Part shown: positions 1-13,387 of the stretch, in pieces | Numbering within the stretch: position 1 is the stretch's first letter | How the letters are laid out: every line of letters starts with the position of its first letter | Assembly (NCBI GenBank): GCA_037013495.1 | Contig: CM072809.1 | Location: 10,118,501-10,182,500 of the forward strand | Direction of reading: 5' to 3' | Length of the DNA: 64,000 nucleotides | Source of the DNA: Hippophae tibetana | Lineage: Eukaryota > Streptophyta > Magnoliopsida > Rosales > Elaeagnaceae | Made by a program: the position numbers and the translations under genes | Notes under the pieces: generated by a model | What the model saw: the letters and a program-made list of their open reading frames with translations, nothing else | The model's database searches: none | What the model was told of the DNA's origin: nothing

Positions 1-10
1 GATGATGCAG

Positions 11-3000
11 TACATTGTGATAACTCCATGGGTGATTCAAGCTACGTATTCGTATCTGAATACGAAAGAAGAAAAAGAGAGAGACATGTTTCAGTTTCTA
101 ATTTTCCCACTTATGTTATGGAGAATGTTTCATAATCAAATATGGATCAGTCTTTCTCGTTTTATAACTGCAAAAGGCAATAACCGAATTGTCGATAAAG
201 GCCTTGAATTTGAACAAGTTGATCGAGAAAGAAATTGGTTAGTTAATTAATTAATTCAAATTTAATTAATTTTATATCTTGTTTTAATTAATTAATTATT
301 AATTTGTGGTATATAGGGATGATCAGATACTTTTCAATGCAATACTGTTCTATTTGGGGAATAAGTACCTTCCATATGCATCAAAATTACCAATATGGAG
401 AACAGATGGAGTGATATTAACAATACTAATACATGCGGGGCCAGTGGAGTTCATTTATTATTGGCTTCACAGAGCACTTCATCACCATTTTCTTTACTCT
501 CGTTACCATTCTCATCATCATTCCTCCATTATTACCGAGCCTATCACTTGTAAGCCTCTTTATTTATTACTTAATTAATTATTATTAATAATAATAATCA
601 TCTTTTATCACTAAAAAAGTGTAATATTAACTTGAAAAAATATTTCAAATGTTATTTATTATCATCAAATTTTTCGTTCGACAAAACCGTAATATTTGAT
701 CCCTTTCAATGCATTCCATATTAAAAAAATTTATTATCAAAACTTTTATTATATAATAAGAAGATATGTAGTATATAATAACATATCTACACTTTTTTTT
801 CATTTATGTATTTTATTAAAGGTGATTTAATTAGATTATATTTAATATTAAATGAGTCTAAATAATCATAATTTAATTTAAATATTATCTAATTAAATTA
901 CGTTTAATATAAAATAATATATTAATTTTTTTTAATAATAATAAAATATATAAATTAAATACAAAATGTGCTATTTTTTAATCATAATTTTTAAATTATT
1001 TTTTCTTTGAAACTAATACTCCATTTAAAAATTAAAATCTCTTTTTATTTCATATGTCTTCTTATTTAGACATTAATTATTGTTGTTAGGGTGTGAAAGA
1101 TCGGATCATTCGACGTAACTTAGCAATCTGATCGATTATTTAAAATATTTGACGATTTAATAGATTATTATATTTGATTAAATTGAAAATTCTATAATCT
1201 TATATATGGTATCAATTGACAAAATTATGATAAATAGAGAAAATGATGTGAATATGAAAATTAGGTTTAAGTGATCATTAGTTTTGAAATAGAAAATTGA
1301 TTTTTTTATTATTTTGTTATTGGGAAAGGACTATAAAAGTTAAAAAAAATAAATTTAAATGAAATTTATAATAAATTATTATTATTTAATACATGTAATT
1401 AAAAATATTATTATTTAAGTGATGTAAAATGATTATTAAAATTAAAAAAAGAATAAATCTTTGAGAAAATGACACATTGAGATATTGTGATCGTTGTTAA
1501 ATGATAAAAATAATGATAAAAATGATAACTTTAAATCTTAATAATGAATTACACAATTTTCTTAAAATTAAGATGATTAAAAAAATTCTAATTATAAGCT
1601 AAAATAATAATAATAATAATAACCGAAGCAAATAAATTAACTTAAATAACTATGCAGCCATTTGCACAAGTATGAGTAAAAAATATTAACTTATTATCAT
1701 TAGTTACACCGTTTGTTGTGTTTATGGTTTTGTGAAAATAATAATGATGTAAATAATACTAAAAATGGCAGCTGTGATACATCCATTTGCGGAGCATATA
1801 TCATACTTTATGCTATTCGCAATGCCAATGTTGACGACAATTTTTACTGGAACTGCTTCAATAGCATCCGTTGCTGGCTACCTTACCTACATTGATTTCA
1901 TGAACAACATGGGTCACTGCAATTTTGAGTTCATTCCCAATTGGCTTTTCTCCTTCTTTCCTCCATTAAAGTACCTTATTTACACTCCCTCGTAAGTACA
2001 ACTGTTCAATTTTCATATTGTTTAATTTTCTTTATTTTTTTCTTATGAAATTATATAAATATATTTATTTATTTATTTATTTATTTTACGTGTACCACAC
2101 AGATTTCACTCTTTACATCATACTCAATTCAGAACTAATTACTCTTTATTCATGCCATTCTACGATTATGTCTACAAAACAATGGACAAGTCTACTGATT
2201 CTCTATACGAAATCTCACTAAAGAAAACAGAGGACTCACCAGATGTCGTACATCTAACTCATCTTACGACACCAGAGTCGATATATCATCTACGACTAGG
2301 ATTTGCTTCTTTGGCCTCCAAACCCTACACAACAAAATGGTACCTGTGTTTGATGTGGCCGGTCACAATGTGGTCCATGATGTTAACTTGGATTTATGGC
2401 CACACTTTTACAGTTGAGAGACATCGCTTTAATAAACTCATTTTACAAACTTGGGTTATCCCCAAGTACAACATACAGGTAATAATTATATTAGTTTCAA
2501 ATTAACTTCTACTTATTATTATTAATCATATTTATAATCCTATATGTCGACACATAATTGTAGTACAAGTTGCAATGGCAAAATCAATCAATTAACAGAT
2601 TGATTGAGTCGGCCATACTTGAAGCAGAGAAAAAGGGTACTAAAGTTCTGACTCTAGGTCTCATGAATCAGGCAAGTTTATTTTTTATTTTTTATTGTAA
2701 TGCTAAATTAAAATTAAAGTTTATAATTTTTATTATTTTGTTTTGCAGGGTGAAGAACTGAATAAGTATGGTGGGCTTTTTGTTAGGAGGAATCCGGATT
2801 TAAAAGTAAAAGTTGTGGATGGAAGTAGCCTAGCAGTGGCTGTAGTATTAAACAGCATACCTGAAGGAACAACCCAGGTTCTCTTCAGAGGAAAAGTCAC
2901 TAAAGTTGCTTATGCTATTGTCTTTGCTTTGTGTCAAAAGGGTATTCAGGTATGTTCAATTTGTTATTAGTTGATATAATCTAAACATTAATATATAACT

Positions 3001-5630
3001 ATCATAAATTTTATGGCAAAAAAAAAGAAAAAGGAACTACATAATACTAAATAGCATAAGTGATATTTTTGTACTAATTAATTAACAGGTTTACGTTGTA
3101 TATACACTTGTATTAATTAATTAAAATGAAATTAAATTAATTTCAGGTCGCAACATTGGATGAGAATGAGTACGTGAAACTTAAAAATTCTTTACACAAT
3201 GGTTCTGCAAGTGATAATTTGGTTCTTTCAAAGAGTTGCTCTCAAAAGGTAATTAATGTTTACAGCAACTTCTCGTATAATAATAAATTAACTTATATAT
3301 AATTATATAGAATAAAAAAAAATAGATGAAATTACCGTACTTTTTGATAGATGATACATTAATCATTAGTTTTTTTTTTTGTACTTTATATTTAAGTGTC
3401 AATCATTAGTTAATGTTAAATCAAATTTTTAATAATTTAATAATTTTATATTTTTAAGCATTGTCGTTAGATTCGATAGAAAACAACTTTGGTTTTTACA
3501 ATGTGAAAACCTTAGAGTAGGACAGTATCACTCAAAATTAATTGTGATGTAAATTTAACAGTTAATTGTATTTTAATAAATGGTTTTGTTGAGGAAATCA
3601 ATGATTATAATCAATAAATTTAATCGATTATATTTTATTATTGAATTAGTTATATTTAATGATAAATAAATAATTGTAGGTTACTTTATTATTTTCCTTA
3701 TTTTAAAATTTATTAATTAATTTTAAATTTTAAATTATAATATCATAAATATTATTTATTTAAATTATTCTATAGTTAAAATTATTGATGAAATTAATTA
3801 ATTATTATTATATCAAATTCGCATAAATAAAATCTAATCAATAATTAAATTATATCCTACAAATTAGTTTAAACATATTTTTTTCTTTTAAATACACAAG
3901 AATTGCAAGACTCGCTTATCATTTGTTTTTGCACAAATAATCATAATTAAAACTCTAAGCAACAAAAATAAAACCCTCTTGTTTAAAAAAAAAAACTATA
4001 TGATGTTGTTTCTTAAAGATTTGTAAGAAGTGGGTCCCGCTAAGTTGTTAACTTATGATTTTTTATATGATTTTTTTTTTCAAATGATATAGAAGACTTA
4101 TTTGGATAACTTAACTTTGAGTAACAAAATTACAATATACATCAATTTTTAATTAAAGAATTGTTAGGTAGTTAAGAAAAAAAAATCACTTAATTATGAC
4201 GTATTAATATTAATATTAAAAGAGAAGAAAAATTCAAACAAATTTATTGAATTTTTGAGGCTAATTAATACAAAACATTTAATAGATTTAAGCAATAAAT
4301 TTTGACAACAGGTATGGTTAGTAGGAGATGGATTAAGTGAAGAAGAACAATTAAAGGGTTTGAGTGGAACTCTATTCATTCCTTTCTCTCAATTTCCTCC
4401 AAAGAAAATACGCAAGGATTGCTTCTACTACTTTACGCCAGCTATGATAATTCCTCGATCATTTGAGAACATTCACTCTTGTGAGGTAATTTCTTATGCA
4501 ATTTACTCCATTTCATATGCTATTTATTTGATTTATTCAACAACTTTTGTTTTTTGTTTTGTTTTTAATATCCAATCCAATATTACATCTACTAGGAAGA
4601 GTTGTTACGCTAAATAACACTTATAGTATATAATATTATTATTTTTATATCATCAAGAAAACCCATAAAGCAATATGATTCGATAAAATATTATACATCA
4701 TGTTTTTTTTTCTTTTTTAAAGAGCAAAAAATTTAAGGTTTAGAAATAAAAATAAAAATAAACACATGAATTTAAAAATAAAATAAAATATTTTTATAAC
4801 AACTTTATACATACATGAGCTTATATATAACAATGTAATTAACTCATGTTATTAAGTAATTATATAATTATTTCAGATAATTTAAGGTTAAATTCAATAT
4901 TGATATATCACTTGATGTATATATAACATTATTCAAAAATAAAAAGAGAACTAAGTACTTCCTTTGCTTTAAATTGTTGCTTAGCAACAATTATTGTAGT
5001 ATGAAATAATTGAATAATATAATTTGAATTAAATTTTTTAGCCAATTAATTATTTCATTTCATGCGCACATCAAATATTACTTAGATAGAGAGAGAGAGA
5101 TATTTATTTATTTTTGACAAATTTCAAAATACTAGTCACTCGAGTTCCACAAAGATTTCGTGATGACGAACTATTTTTTTTTTTTTTTTTTTTGCAAAAT
5201 TGCAGTACTAGTTCATATATATAAACTACTATACCAATATGACAAAGCCATATCAATGGCTTATATATAAATGGTTAATTAATTTGAAGTTTCATAAAAA
5301 ATTAACCTAATGTATGTGGTATGCAGTAGCACAAAACGTTTATAAACAAAAATATATAGATTGCCATATGTTTATAATAGTTTGCTTTTGTCGTATGATC
5401 GTTTTCATGTAATAAGTTAATAGGTGAAAATTTGATATTTGAAATGACAGAATTGGTTGCCAAGAAGGGTTATGAGTGCTTGGCGTGTAGCAGGAATATT
5501 GCATGCAATAGAAGGTTGGAATGAGCATGAGTGTGGTAACAACATCTCTGACTTTAACAAGGTTTGGGAAGCCAGTCTTCAACATGGCTTTCAACCTCTA
5601 GTGATCTCTACCCAATCCAAATATAATTAA
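11..5630 (+). CDS. CER1: CER1-like very-long-chain aldehyde decarbonylase, copy A (5' partial, exons 2-10)
   Basis: CER1-type wax alkane synthase, an ER membrane protein that, with CER3 and cytochrome b5, turns very-long-chain acyl chains into alkanes (family knowledge). Exons I place: 11-237, 317-549, 1772-1991, 2103-2478, 2564-2671, 2749-2949, 3147-3248, 4312-4485, 5451-5630. They join in frame without a stop and give 606 residues. Exon 1 (about 20 residues) must lie left of the window, because base 11 directly follows an AG acceptor. Exon 3 carries the di-iron histidine motifs HRALHH and HSHHH; exon 5 begins with HSLHH. These are the three clusters of the fatty acid hydroxylase superfamily. 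Exons 7-10 form the C-terminal WAX2 domain. Intron 6 (2672-2748) has a GC donor (CAG|GCAAGT). Exons 3, 6, 7 and 10 match copy B base for base by eye, while exon 9 differs at about a dozen sites. Looks functional in the visible part. Confidence 0.93.
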
Positions 5631-8094
5631 TCACTATAGATTAATTTACATATTATTTCTATAAATTAATTAATTATAAGCCAAATTAATGTTCTACGTG
5701 CTATCTAGTTTTAGATATATATATATATAGGTTACATTGCCTCTTATATATGACTTAATCAAGACATATAGTTGTATTTCCATAAGCGTGTTAGATTACC
5801 TTTATTCATAAATTTGATGTTAAATTACATAAGTCTTTCAAGGTGTTACTTCTTTTTCAACCCTTCTTTAACGTATGTTTAGATATATTTTTTCTCATTT
5901 TTTTACATGTATTCAAATATCATTGAACTTTCATAAGTAAGTGTAATCATACTATCTATATACCTTGTTGAAACTTTAGATGGATGTTTTGGACTATGAT
6001 GTTATTTTCAAACATCTGTTCACGTCATAGTTTTGGTAAAAAAGACTATTTGATCACCACCTTAAAGCCTCCAAACAAAAGGTGTGAACTATGGAAACTT
6101 CCTAAAAGTAAAAATAAATAAATTATTTGATCACCACCTTTAACCTCCAAACAAAACGTGTGAAATATGTAAACTTCTTAAAAATACTATCAGTGTTCTT
6201 TTTGTACATGTATTCAAAAATATAAATGTTACTAGAACTCCAACAACTCTTACTAGATATAGTGGTTGGACGATCAGCTAACCATGCTATATTTTAAAAA
6301 AAAAAAGTGTCATGAAGTATGTACACTGTTATTTAGTGTGTGTTCAAATTAACTTAATTTTTAAACACATGTTTAATTTAGAACAAGACTAAAAAGGATA
6401 GAAGTAGAAGGGAACGACATCAATGGTTTTATATTTAGGTAAATAAGCCTTTTGTTCCATAGTTTTTAATGAGAGTAATTTAATTCTATAATTTTGTATC
6501 AGAGAACTTTAATACTGTAACTTTAAACACAAATGCTTTAGTTCGATAGATTTCATCTAAAATGATATAATCATGTATATTTCAACTGGTATACTTTAAT
6601 ACTAAAAATAGTACACATAAGTTCAATTAATTTTGAATTTTTTAGACTAAATTACACATTTTTAAAAATTATAGAAATAAACCATTTTAATTAAAATAAT
6701 AAAATTAAAAAATTTAATTTATGAAAATTATGGAACTCTAACTTAAAAATAAAAATAAAAAACCAACAATAGACAAGGAGTTAAAATATGCATCATTTTT
6801 ATCGGATTGAGGAATCATATAGTGGCATTGCAATATCCCTGCGCGTGTAAATCATACACATATTTTGACATGTGTTTTGGCAACTTAATCATGGATTAAT
6901 AAATTAATAACTTTATCTTAATCCAAAATTACTCTAGTTATGATTATTAAATTATTTAAATAAGATATTTACCCTCGCAATATGATAATATTTTAGTAAC
7001 ATTAAATTAACTTCAAATTTTTATTACATACTTAAGCAATATAATTTGATGTATTCTAAATAATGAAAAATATTATTCATGTTTTTCATTTTTTTTCTCC
7101 TCATTTAGACTCCATTGTTTTCAATGTATTTTCAATTTCAGGTTAGTAAATGCTCAAAGAATAATGATAAAAGGAGAAAGAAGTGAATTAAGAGTTTTCT
7201 CGCTCCATCGTTTCTCTCTTTTTTTTTTTTAAATGTGGATATTTTTATCATCTCTCCTTTTTTCCCATTTTCCTTACTTTTAATGTTCATCTAATTTTTA
7301 AAAATTAATCATAATTTAAATTATTCTTTTTTCTTACAATTATGGCATTCTGTTAATTTTTTTCCAAAATGTTTCTTTAAAATTTGACAATAAACATCAT
7401 AATTATATATTTTTTATAATCATATGTTTGATTATAAATTAAAATATTATTGTACAAAATAAAAAATTATTCAATTATGTAGAAATTTAATATCATCGGC
7501 GGTTGCGAGTCTAAATCATATTCGGTATTTCAATTGACTTATCTAAAATATTAATTTTAAAATTACGTGTCTTGATTTTTTTCTTTCATCTAAAATTAAA
7601 AATATTTTTTAATTTTAAAATGTAAGATAATAAGAAAATAAATTAAATATTAATTTAAATAATTTTTTATGATAAAATTATTTTGGATTTTTAACAAAAC
7701 TACATCAAATAAATTAAATAATATTTTAAATACAAATTATTTATTAAAGTATTTATCATAAATTTTATTCAACTATATTATATAAATTATGATCATTAAA
7801 CATTATATAAAATAATTATAATATAATTTTATATGATATAATTTCATTTAATTTATTCAATATAATACACCTTACATATTATAGATGTCTTAAAATTTTG
7901 AGTTTGTAATATTAAGAAAAACCCATGAGTGTCTAATTTTTTTTGTCCTTAATTATGACTTCATTTTTTTTTTTGGTTTGGAATTAAAATGTCAATGATA
8001 ATATTTTGAGACGATGATGATTTTAGAGAAAAATCATAAGAAAATTTTCGAGAATGGGTGATGATAGTGTTGTAAATTCATTGATTAAGTTAAA
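5631..8094. other. AT-rich intergenic stretch downstream of CER1 copy A
   Basis: No gene seen. The first part, to about 6300, is homologous to the 3' flank of copy B (28611 to about 29190), so it belongs to the duplicated unit. It contains a local tandem duplication of about 75 bp (about 6048-6120 and 6125-6190) that copy B has only once. The remainder to the Copia LTR is low-complexity AT-rich sequence without recognisable content. Confidence 0.6.
6048..6190 (+). repeat. 75-bp tandem duplication in copy A 3' flank
   Basis: Two adjacent imperfect copies of a segment starting ATTTGATCACCACCTT and ending near AAACTTCCTAAAA or AAACTTCTTAAAA. The equivalent place after copy B (about 29033-29095) has a single copy. 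The duplication therefore arose in A after the A/B split, or was lost in B. Confidence 0.7.
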
Positions 8095-8244
8095 AAAAAT
8101 AATATTATGTCTTACTTTAAGACTCATTTATAGATGCTTGGCTTCTCCTTAATTTAAGGTTCAATTATAGGAATTTACCTAAGCTACACTATTATAAATA
8201 TGAAAAGCTATTACCACTTAAAGTGTGGTTTTCAAATATTCTCA
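8095..8244 (+). repeat. Left (5') LTR of the Copia element
   Basis: About 150 bp matching 12342-12493, including the shared stretch AAAGTGTGGTTTTCAAATATT near its right end and a TATAAATATGAAA segment. It ends with CTCA just before the primer-binding-like site. The left edge is uncertain by about 10 bases because the first bases do not match the right LTR well. Confidence 0.8.
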
Positions 8245-11200
8245 CCTATCAGAGCTTAATTGGATTAATATCTCACAATCTCCAATGGTCTCTAATTCTT
8301 GTCCCACCCTTCTTCCCTTCAACACCATGATTCACATGATCACAATCAAACTCTCTTTCTCCAATTATCTCTTATGGAAGAGCCAACTTCTTCCCCTTCT
8401 TAAGAGTCAAGGTCTACTGGGTCATGTGGATGGTACCCTTGAGCCGCCACCTCTATTTGATCCTCCTACCTCTTCAACACCAAATTCCAAACACTTGGCA
8501 TGGAAATCCATTGATCAATGACTACTAAGCCTCCTTCTCTCATCTCTCATAGAGGAATCCATGGCTAAATCCGTCAACCTCTCCACATACCGCGAGGTCT
8601 GGATCACTCTTGAAAATACTTTTAGCCACCGATCCAAAGCCCGTGAAATACATCTTAGAGATGACTTCCAATTGATGAAGCATAGGACCCATCCAATCAC
8701 TGCTTATGCTCATGCTTTCAAGACCATCTGCGATAAGCTTCATGCCATTGGTCGTCCTGTTGATGGCACCGAAAAAAGTTCACTGGTTTCTTCGTGGACT
8801 CGGACACGATTTTCCAGTTTCTCCACTGCTCAAATGGCCCAAACACATTCTCCCCTTCTTCCCAAATCTTGTGTCCAGGGTTGAGAGTTTTGAAATATTT
8901 CAAAAATCTCTAGAGACTACAGTGCCTTCAATTGCAGCGTTCACCGCTCATTGTGGATCTTCTTAACGTGGGGGTGGATTCTCTCGCTTCAAACATGGCC
9001 GAGGAAATGACCCCAGCTATGATTCGTTCAAGTTTAGCCAAAGTCATGCCCAACCCACTCAAGGTCGCTGCCCACCACGATGCCAAATCTGTCGCCTAGA
9101 AGGTCACTATATTGATCGGTGTTGGCAACGCTATGATCGAAAAACCCATACCCAGTCGACACATCTTGCTGAAGCCTTCAATGCTTCCTACTCCGTGTCT
9201 GAAAATGAAGCTTCAAACTGGTTTTTGGATTCATGAGCTTTGGCCCATATGACTCCATCCCAATCCACACATTACATGTGTAAGGATTGTATGATTGTAG
9301 GGAATGATGCGTCACTACCCATTACCCACACCGATAAAATTTCTCCTTCCCCGAATCTTCATCTGTTAGATGTTTTAGTTGTACCTCACCTCACAAAAAA
9401 TCTTTTGTCCATTAGTAAATTAACAAATGATTTTTCATTATTCATTACTTTTACTAATGATTTTTTCACTATTTAGAATCGCCAAACGGGAAGGGTGGTG
9501 GCAACCGGTTAACGAGATGGAGGCTTATATGTGCTAGAGCGAGGTCATTTTGCTTTTATTTCTGTCCTTAAAAACAAATCCCTTCATGCTTAGTATGATT
9601 AATGGAAAGCTCTCCTTGGACATGTAAACCATCATGTTATCTCTTTTTTAAATAAAAAAAGACAAATTTATCTTACATCTTTATTAACGTCTCATATATT
9701 ATGTGATACATGTCAACTTGCAAAAATTCATCGTTCTCCTTATTCTCATAATGACCGTCGATCATCTAATGTTTTAGATCTTATTCATTGTGATATATAG
9801 GGTCATTCCCCTGTAAAATCAAATTTTGGTTTTATCTACTATGTTTTATTCATCAATGATTATTTTCGGTTCACTTGGATTTATCCATTAAAATTCAAAT
9901 GTGACTTTTACGATACCTTTATCCAATTTCAAAAATTTGTGGAAAATCAACATTCTTCTTGTATAATTTTTTTCAAAGTGACAGTGGTGTAGAATTTACT
10001 AGCAATTGCTTTAAAACTCATCTTCCTATTTCTCGCATTCATCATCAACTCTCTTGTCCATATACTTCTGCCCAAAACAGTCGCGTAGAAAGAAAACATC
10101 ACCATGTGACTGAAACTGGTTTGGCACTACTTTTTCACTCACACTTCTCCTCGCTTATGGGTTGATGCCTTTAGCACTACTGCCTACATTATCAACCGTT
10201 TTCCAACACCACTTCTCGGAGGTAAGTCCCCCTTTGAGCTTTTATATGGTTCCTCTCTAAATTATGAAAAATTTCATCCATTTGGTTGCCGTGTTTATCC
10301 TTGTTTACGTGATTATATGCCTACCAAAATTTCTCCCCATAGTATTCCTTGTATTTTTATGGGTTATAACCCATCTTACAAAGGGTTCCATTGTCTTAAC
10401 CCCACCACCTCTAGGATATATTTCACCCGACATGCTCAATTTGATGAGACTCACTTTCCTTTCCTCGATACCTCTCATGCTTAACCCATATCATTACTTC
10501 AATTTTCAAATTTTCTAGAACCCAGTCTTCCCCTACAGTCATACTCGCATCTTTCCCTGCACCAAATTCCCAACATATTACACAATCCGAATCTAACTCG
10601 TGTGGTCTTTATACTGATCCATTGGTTGAGTTTTTACAAGACAATGATTCGCTTGTAGGTTCATCTTTGCCACCCTTCACTTCTCTTAAGCTCATCATTG
10701 AGTCGTCTATTTCTGCTCCTATTATGGCTACTCCGATGGCTTCTCATTCCATGCTCACACGAGCCAAAACTGGTATTTTTAAACCTTACCACCTAACGAA
10801 TCTTGCTCTCTTAGGCTTCTATGGTCTTCTCTCTACTCTTCTTGCCTCCAATGAATCCAAAGGATTCAAATCTACTGCCAAGAATCCTGCTTGGCTTACC
10901 ACTATAGATGAAGAATTTTAGGCCCTGCAAAATAATTGTACTTGGATTTTGGTCCCTAGACATGCTAACACCAATATTGTAGGCTCCTAATGGGTGTTTT
11001 GAACCAAATATTTATCTGATGGATCCTTTGTAAGCCTCAAAGCCCGCTGTGTTTCCAAAAGCTACACACATGTACTTGGTCTTGACTACAATGATACCTT
11101 TAGCCCAGTTATCAAGGCTACTAATGTTCGTGTTGTACTCTCTCTTGTTGTAACCAACAAATGGCTTCTCCACCAACTTGATGTGAAAAATGTGTTTCTT

Positions 11201-12341
11201 AATGGTCATCTTCCTGAACCTGTATTTATGGAACAACCTCCCAGGTATATTGACCTTTGTTTTCCCAATAATGTTTATCAATTGAAGAAAGCTCTTTATA
11301 GACTAAAACAGGCTCCTCGTGCCTCATTTCAATGATTCAGAACCTTTCTCATTGAACTTGGTTTTTATTGCAGTCATGCTGACATATCACTTTTTGTCTT
11401 TCATAACCTGTCTAACACTATTTATTTGCTCCTTTATGTTGATGATATCATTATTACAGGCAATAATTTTTCTCTTCTTGACAATTTTACTCGTAAGCTT
11501 AATTCTAAGTTCGCTATTGAGGATTTAGGTTCTCTCAGTTATTTTCTTGGTCTAGAAGCTACATCCACCACTCATGGTCTATTTATCAGTCAACTTAAAT
11601 ATGCACGAGACATTCTCACACTAGCTCAGTTACTTGATAGCAAGCATGTTCACACCCATATGGTTGTCTCTCAGCACATATCTTCTAATAGTCCACTATT
11701 TTTGGATCCCACTCTTTACCGCTCTCTTGTTGGTGCTCTCTAGTATTTGACTATCACACGTCCCGATATTTCATATTTTGTCAGTCAATTTCTACACTCT
11801 CCGATTGAACACCATTTTCTCATGTTTCGTCCATCTACTGCTCCTAGTGTTTTAGTTGCTTACTTTGATGCCAACTGGGTAGGATGTCCTGGCACTCATC
11901 ACTCTACTTCTAGTTATTCTATTTACCTGTGCAACAACTTGGTTTCTTAAAGTGCCGAGAAGCAACCTATTGTTTTTCGTTTAAGTTGTGAGTCTGAGTA
12001 TCATGCTCTTGCTCTTACTATCGTTGAACTTCTTTGGCTCACGCATCTTCTTTGTGACCTTATAATTTCTCTTCCAACCCAGCCTCGTCTTCTCTATGAC
12101 AACAAAAATGCAATTTTTTTGAGTTCTAACCCCATCTCTCACAAGTGCGCCAAGCATATCAAGTTAGATTACCATTTTCTTCGGGAACTTGTTGTTGCTG
12201 ACAAACTTTGCACTCAGTATATACCATCTCACTTACATGTTGTTGATACCTTCACCAAAAGTATTGTACCTTGGTCTCTTTTTCAATTTTTTCGCTCCAA
12301 ACTTCACGTTTGCTCAAATTCGACGCTTGGTTTTTATGGGG

Positions 12342-12493
12342 TGTTGAGGATATTATGCCTTAATTTAAGGTTCATTTATAAATGCTTGTCTCCTCCTTAA
12401 TTTAAGGCTCAATTATAAAAAAATTGTTTAAGCTATACTATTATAAATATGAAAGGCTCTTTCCACTCAAAGTGTGGTTTTCAAATATTCTTA
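12342..12493 (+). repeat. Right (3') LTR of the Copia element
   Basis: Begins TGTTGAGGATATTATG right after a TTTTTATGGGG tract that would serve as polypurine tract, and ends near TTCTTA. It aligns with 8095-8244 over its whole length with about 19 differences by eye. Confidence 0.8.
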
Positions 12494-13387
12494 TACAATT
12501 ATACCTAAAAACGTCTTTGCCTATACTCAAATTTTTAAAATATATTTATAGTTTATTTTAAATATATAAAAAATCTTTAGGATTCAAAATTTGATTCTAA
12601 TTTCCAGCACGTTTGTTACTACCCACTATACTATTTGTTATTCATGATTTCTTTAAGTATATAAATTTATTTATTTATATATTTATTAAGTTTACATTTG
12701 TTGATGTATTGGTTGGATTTTATATGTTTAATTATGATGAATAATTATGTTTTGGTTTTATAAATGAATTTAGTAATATTTATGATTTTTGAAAAATTAC
12801 GTGCAAAATGAGTTTTTATTGGTTATTTTTTATACCCATCCCCACCTGATACCCAATGGTTAATATTCGTCCCAGGCTATTTTAGTATTTGTAAAATTTT
12901 GGGTAGACAATGTTAAGGAAACGTTTTTGAATTTATCGTTGATTATTAATTTTCGTAATCTTCAAGTAAATCCTTAAGGTTTATAATTATAATAATGCAA
13001 AATTATGTTAAATAATATAGTTTTTGGTTTTTGCTTGTCGTTAAAATGTTATTTGTTCTCATCAATTCGGTGATGTATTAAGGTTTAATAAATATGTATC
13101 TAAATATTGAGAAAGATAACCCAAAAATATATTTGATTTTTAAAAACACTCAAGATAATTAATATTTTAAATACGTAGTATTTAGAACACTAATTTTATT
13201 TATATATAAATGGTGATGGAATGAGTTAAAGAACATTTATTATTCTTTTTTCAAATTTGCATTGTTGTTGATCTCAAATTTCACTTATAAATGGTTTAAA
13301 CTAAAAGCCTATTTATAGATTATTATGCAACCATACACGAAGAGTTACAGCACTCTTATAAGTTGTGATTTTTTTACAAATCATGCA
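12494..13387. other. AT-rich spacer between Copia element and CER1 ghost exon
   Basis: No open reading frame of note and no recognised repeat. It separates the retroelement from the CER1-derived fragment. Confidence 0.5.

Larger units (their letters stand above)
8095..12493 (+). mobile_element. Broken Ty1/Copia LTR retrotransposon with short LTRs
   Basis: A fossil Copia element in + orientation, about 4.4 kb. Similar ends of about 150 bp flank it. A degenerate initiator-Met-tRNA-type primer site (ctatcagagctt, 8245-8256) follows the left LTR. Internal parts in Copia order: gag about 8280-9200 with a CCHC zinc knuckle near 9080-9125, protease near 9220, integrase about 9560-10260 with its HHCC finger and core, reverse transcriptase about 11000-11550 with the YVDD box near 11430, and RNase H about 11700-12290. 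A purine-rich tract precedes the right LTR. The reading frame is broken in at least ten places. The LTRs differ at roughly one base in eight by eye, suggesting an insertion several million years old (inference). No convincing target-site duplication was seen. Confidence 0.9.

Noticed and set aside
1713-1895. Alternative-frame frame over CER1 exon 4 (and 25019-25201 in copy B)
   Set aside because: Out of frame with the conserved CER1 protein; the ATG in ATGGCAG overlaps the intron end, while the true exon begins at the CAG acceptor.
5340-5594. Minus-strand open frame over CER1 exon 10 (also at 28320-28574)
   Set aside because: Antisense shadow of a conserved coding exon.
11012-11281. Minus-strand frame inside the Copia element
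   Set aside because: Antisense to the reverse transcriptase region.
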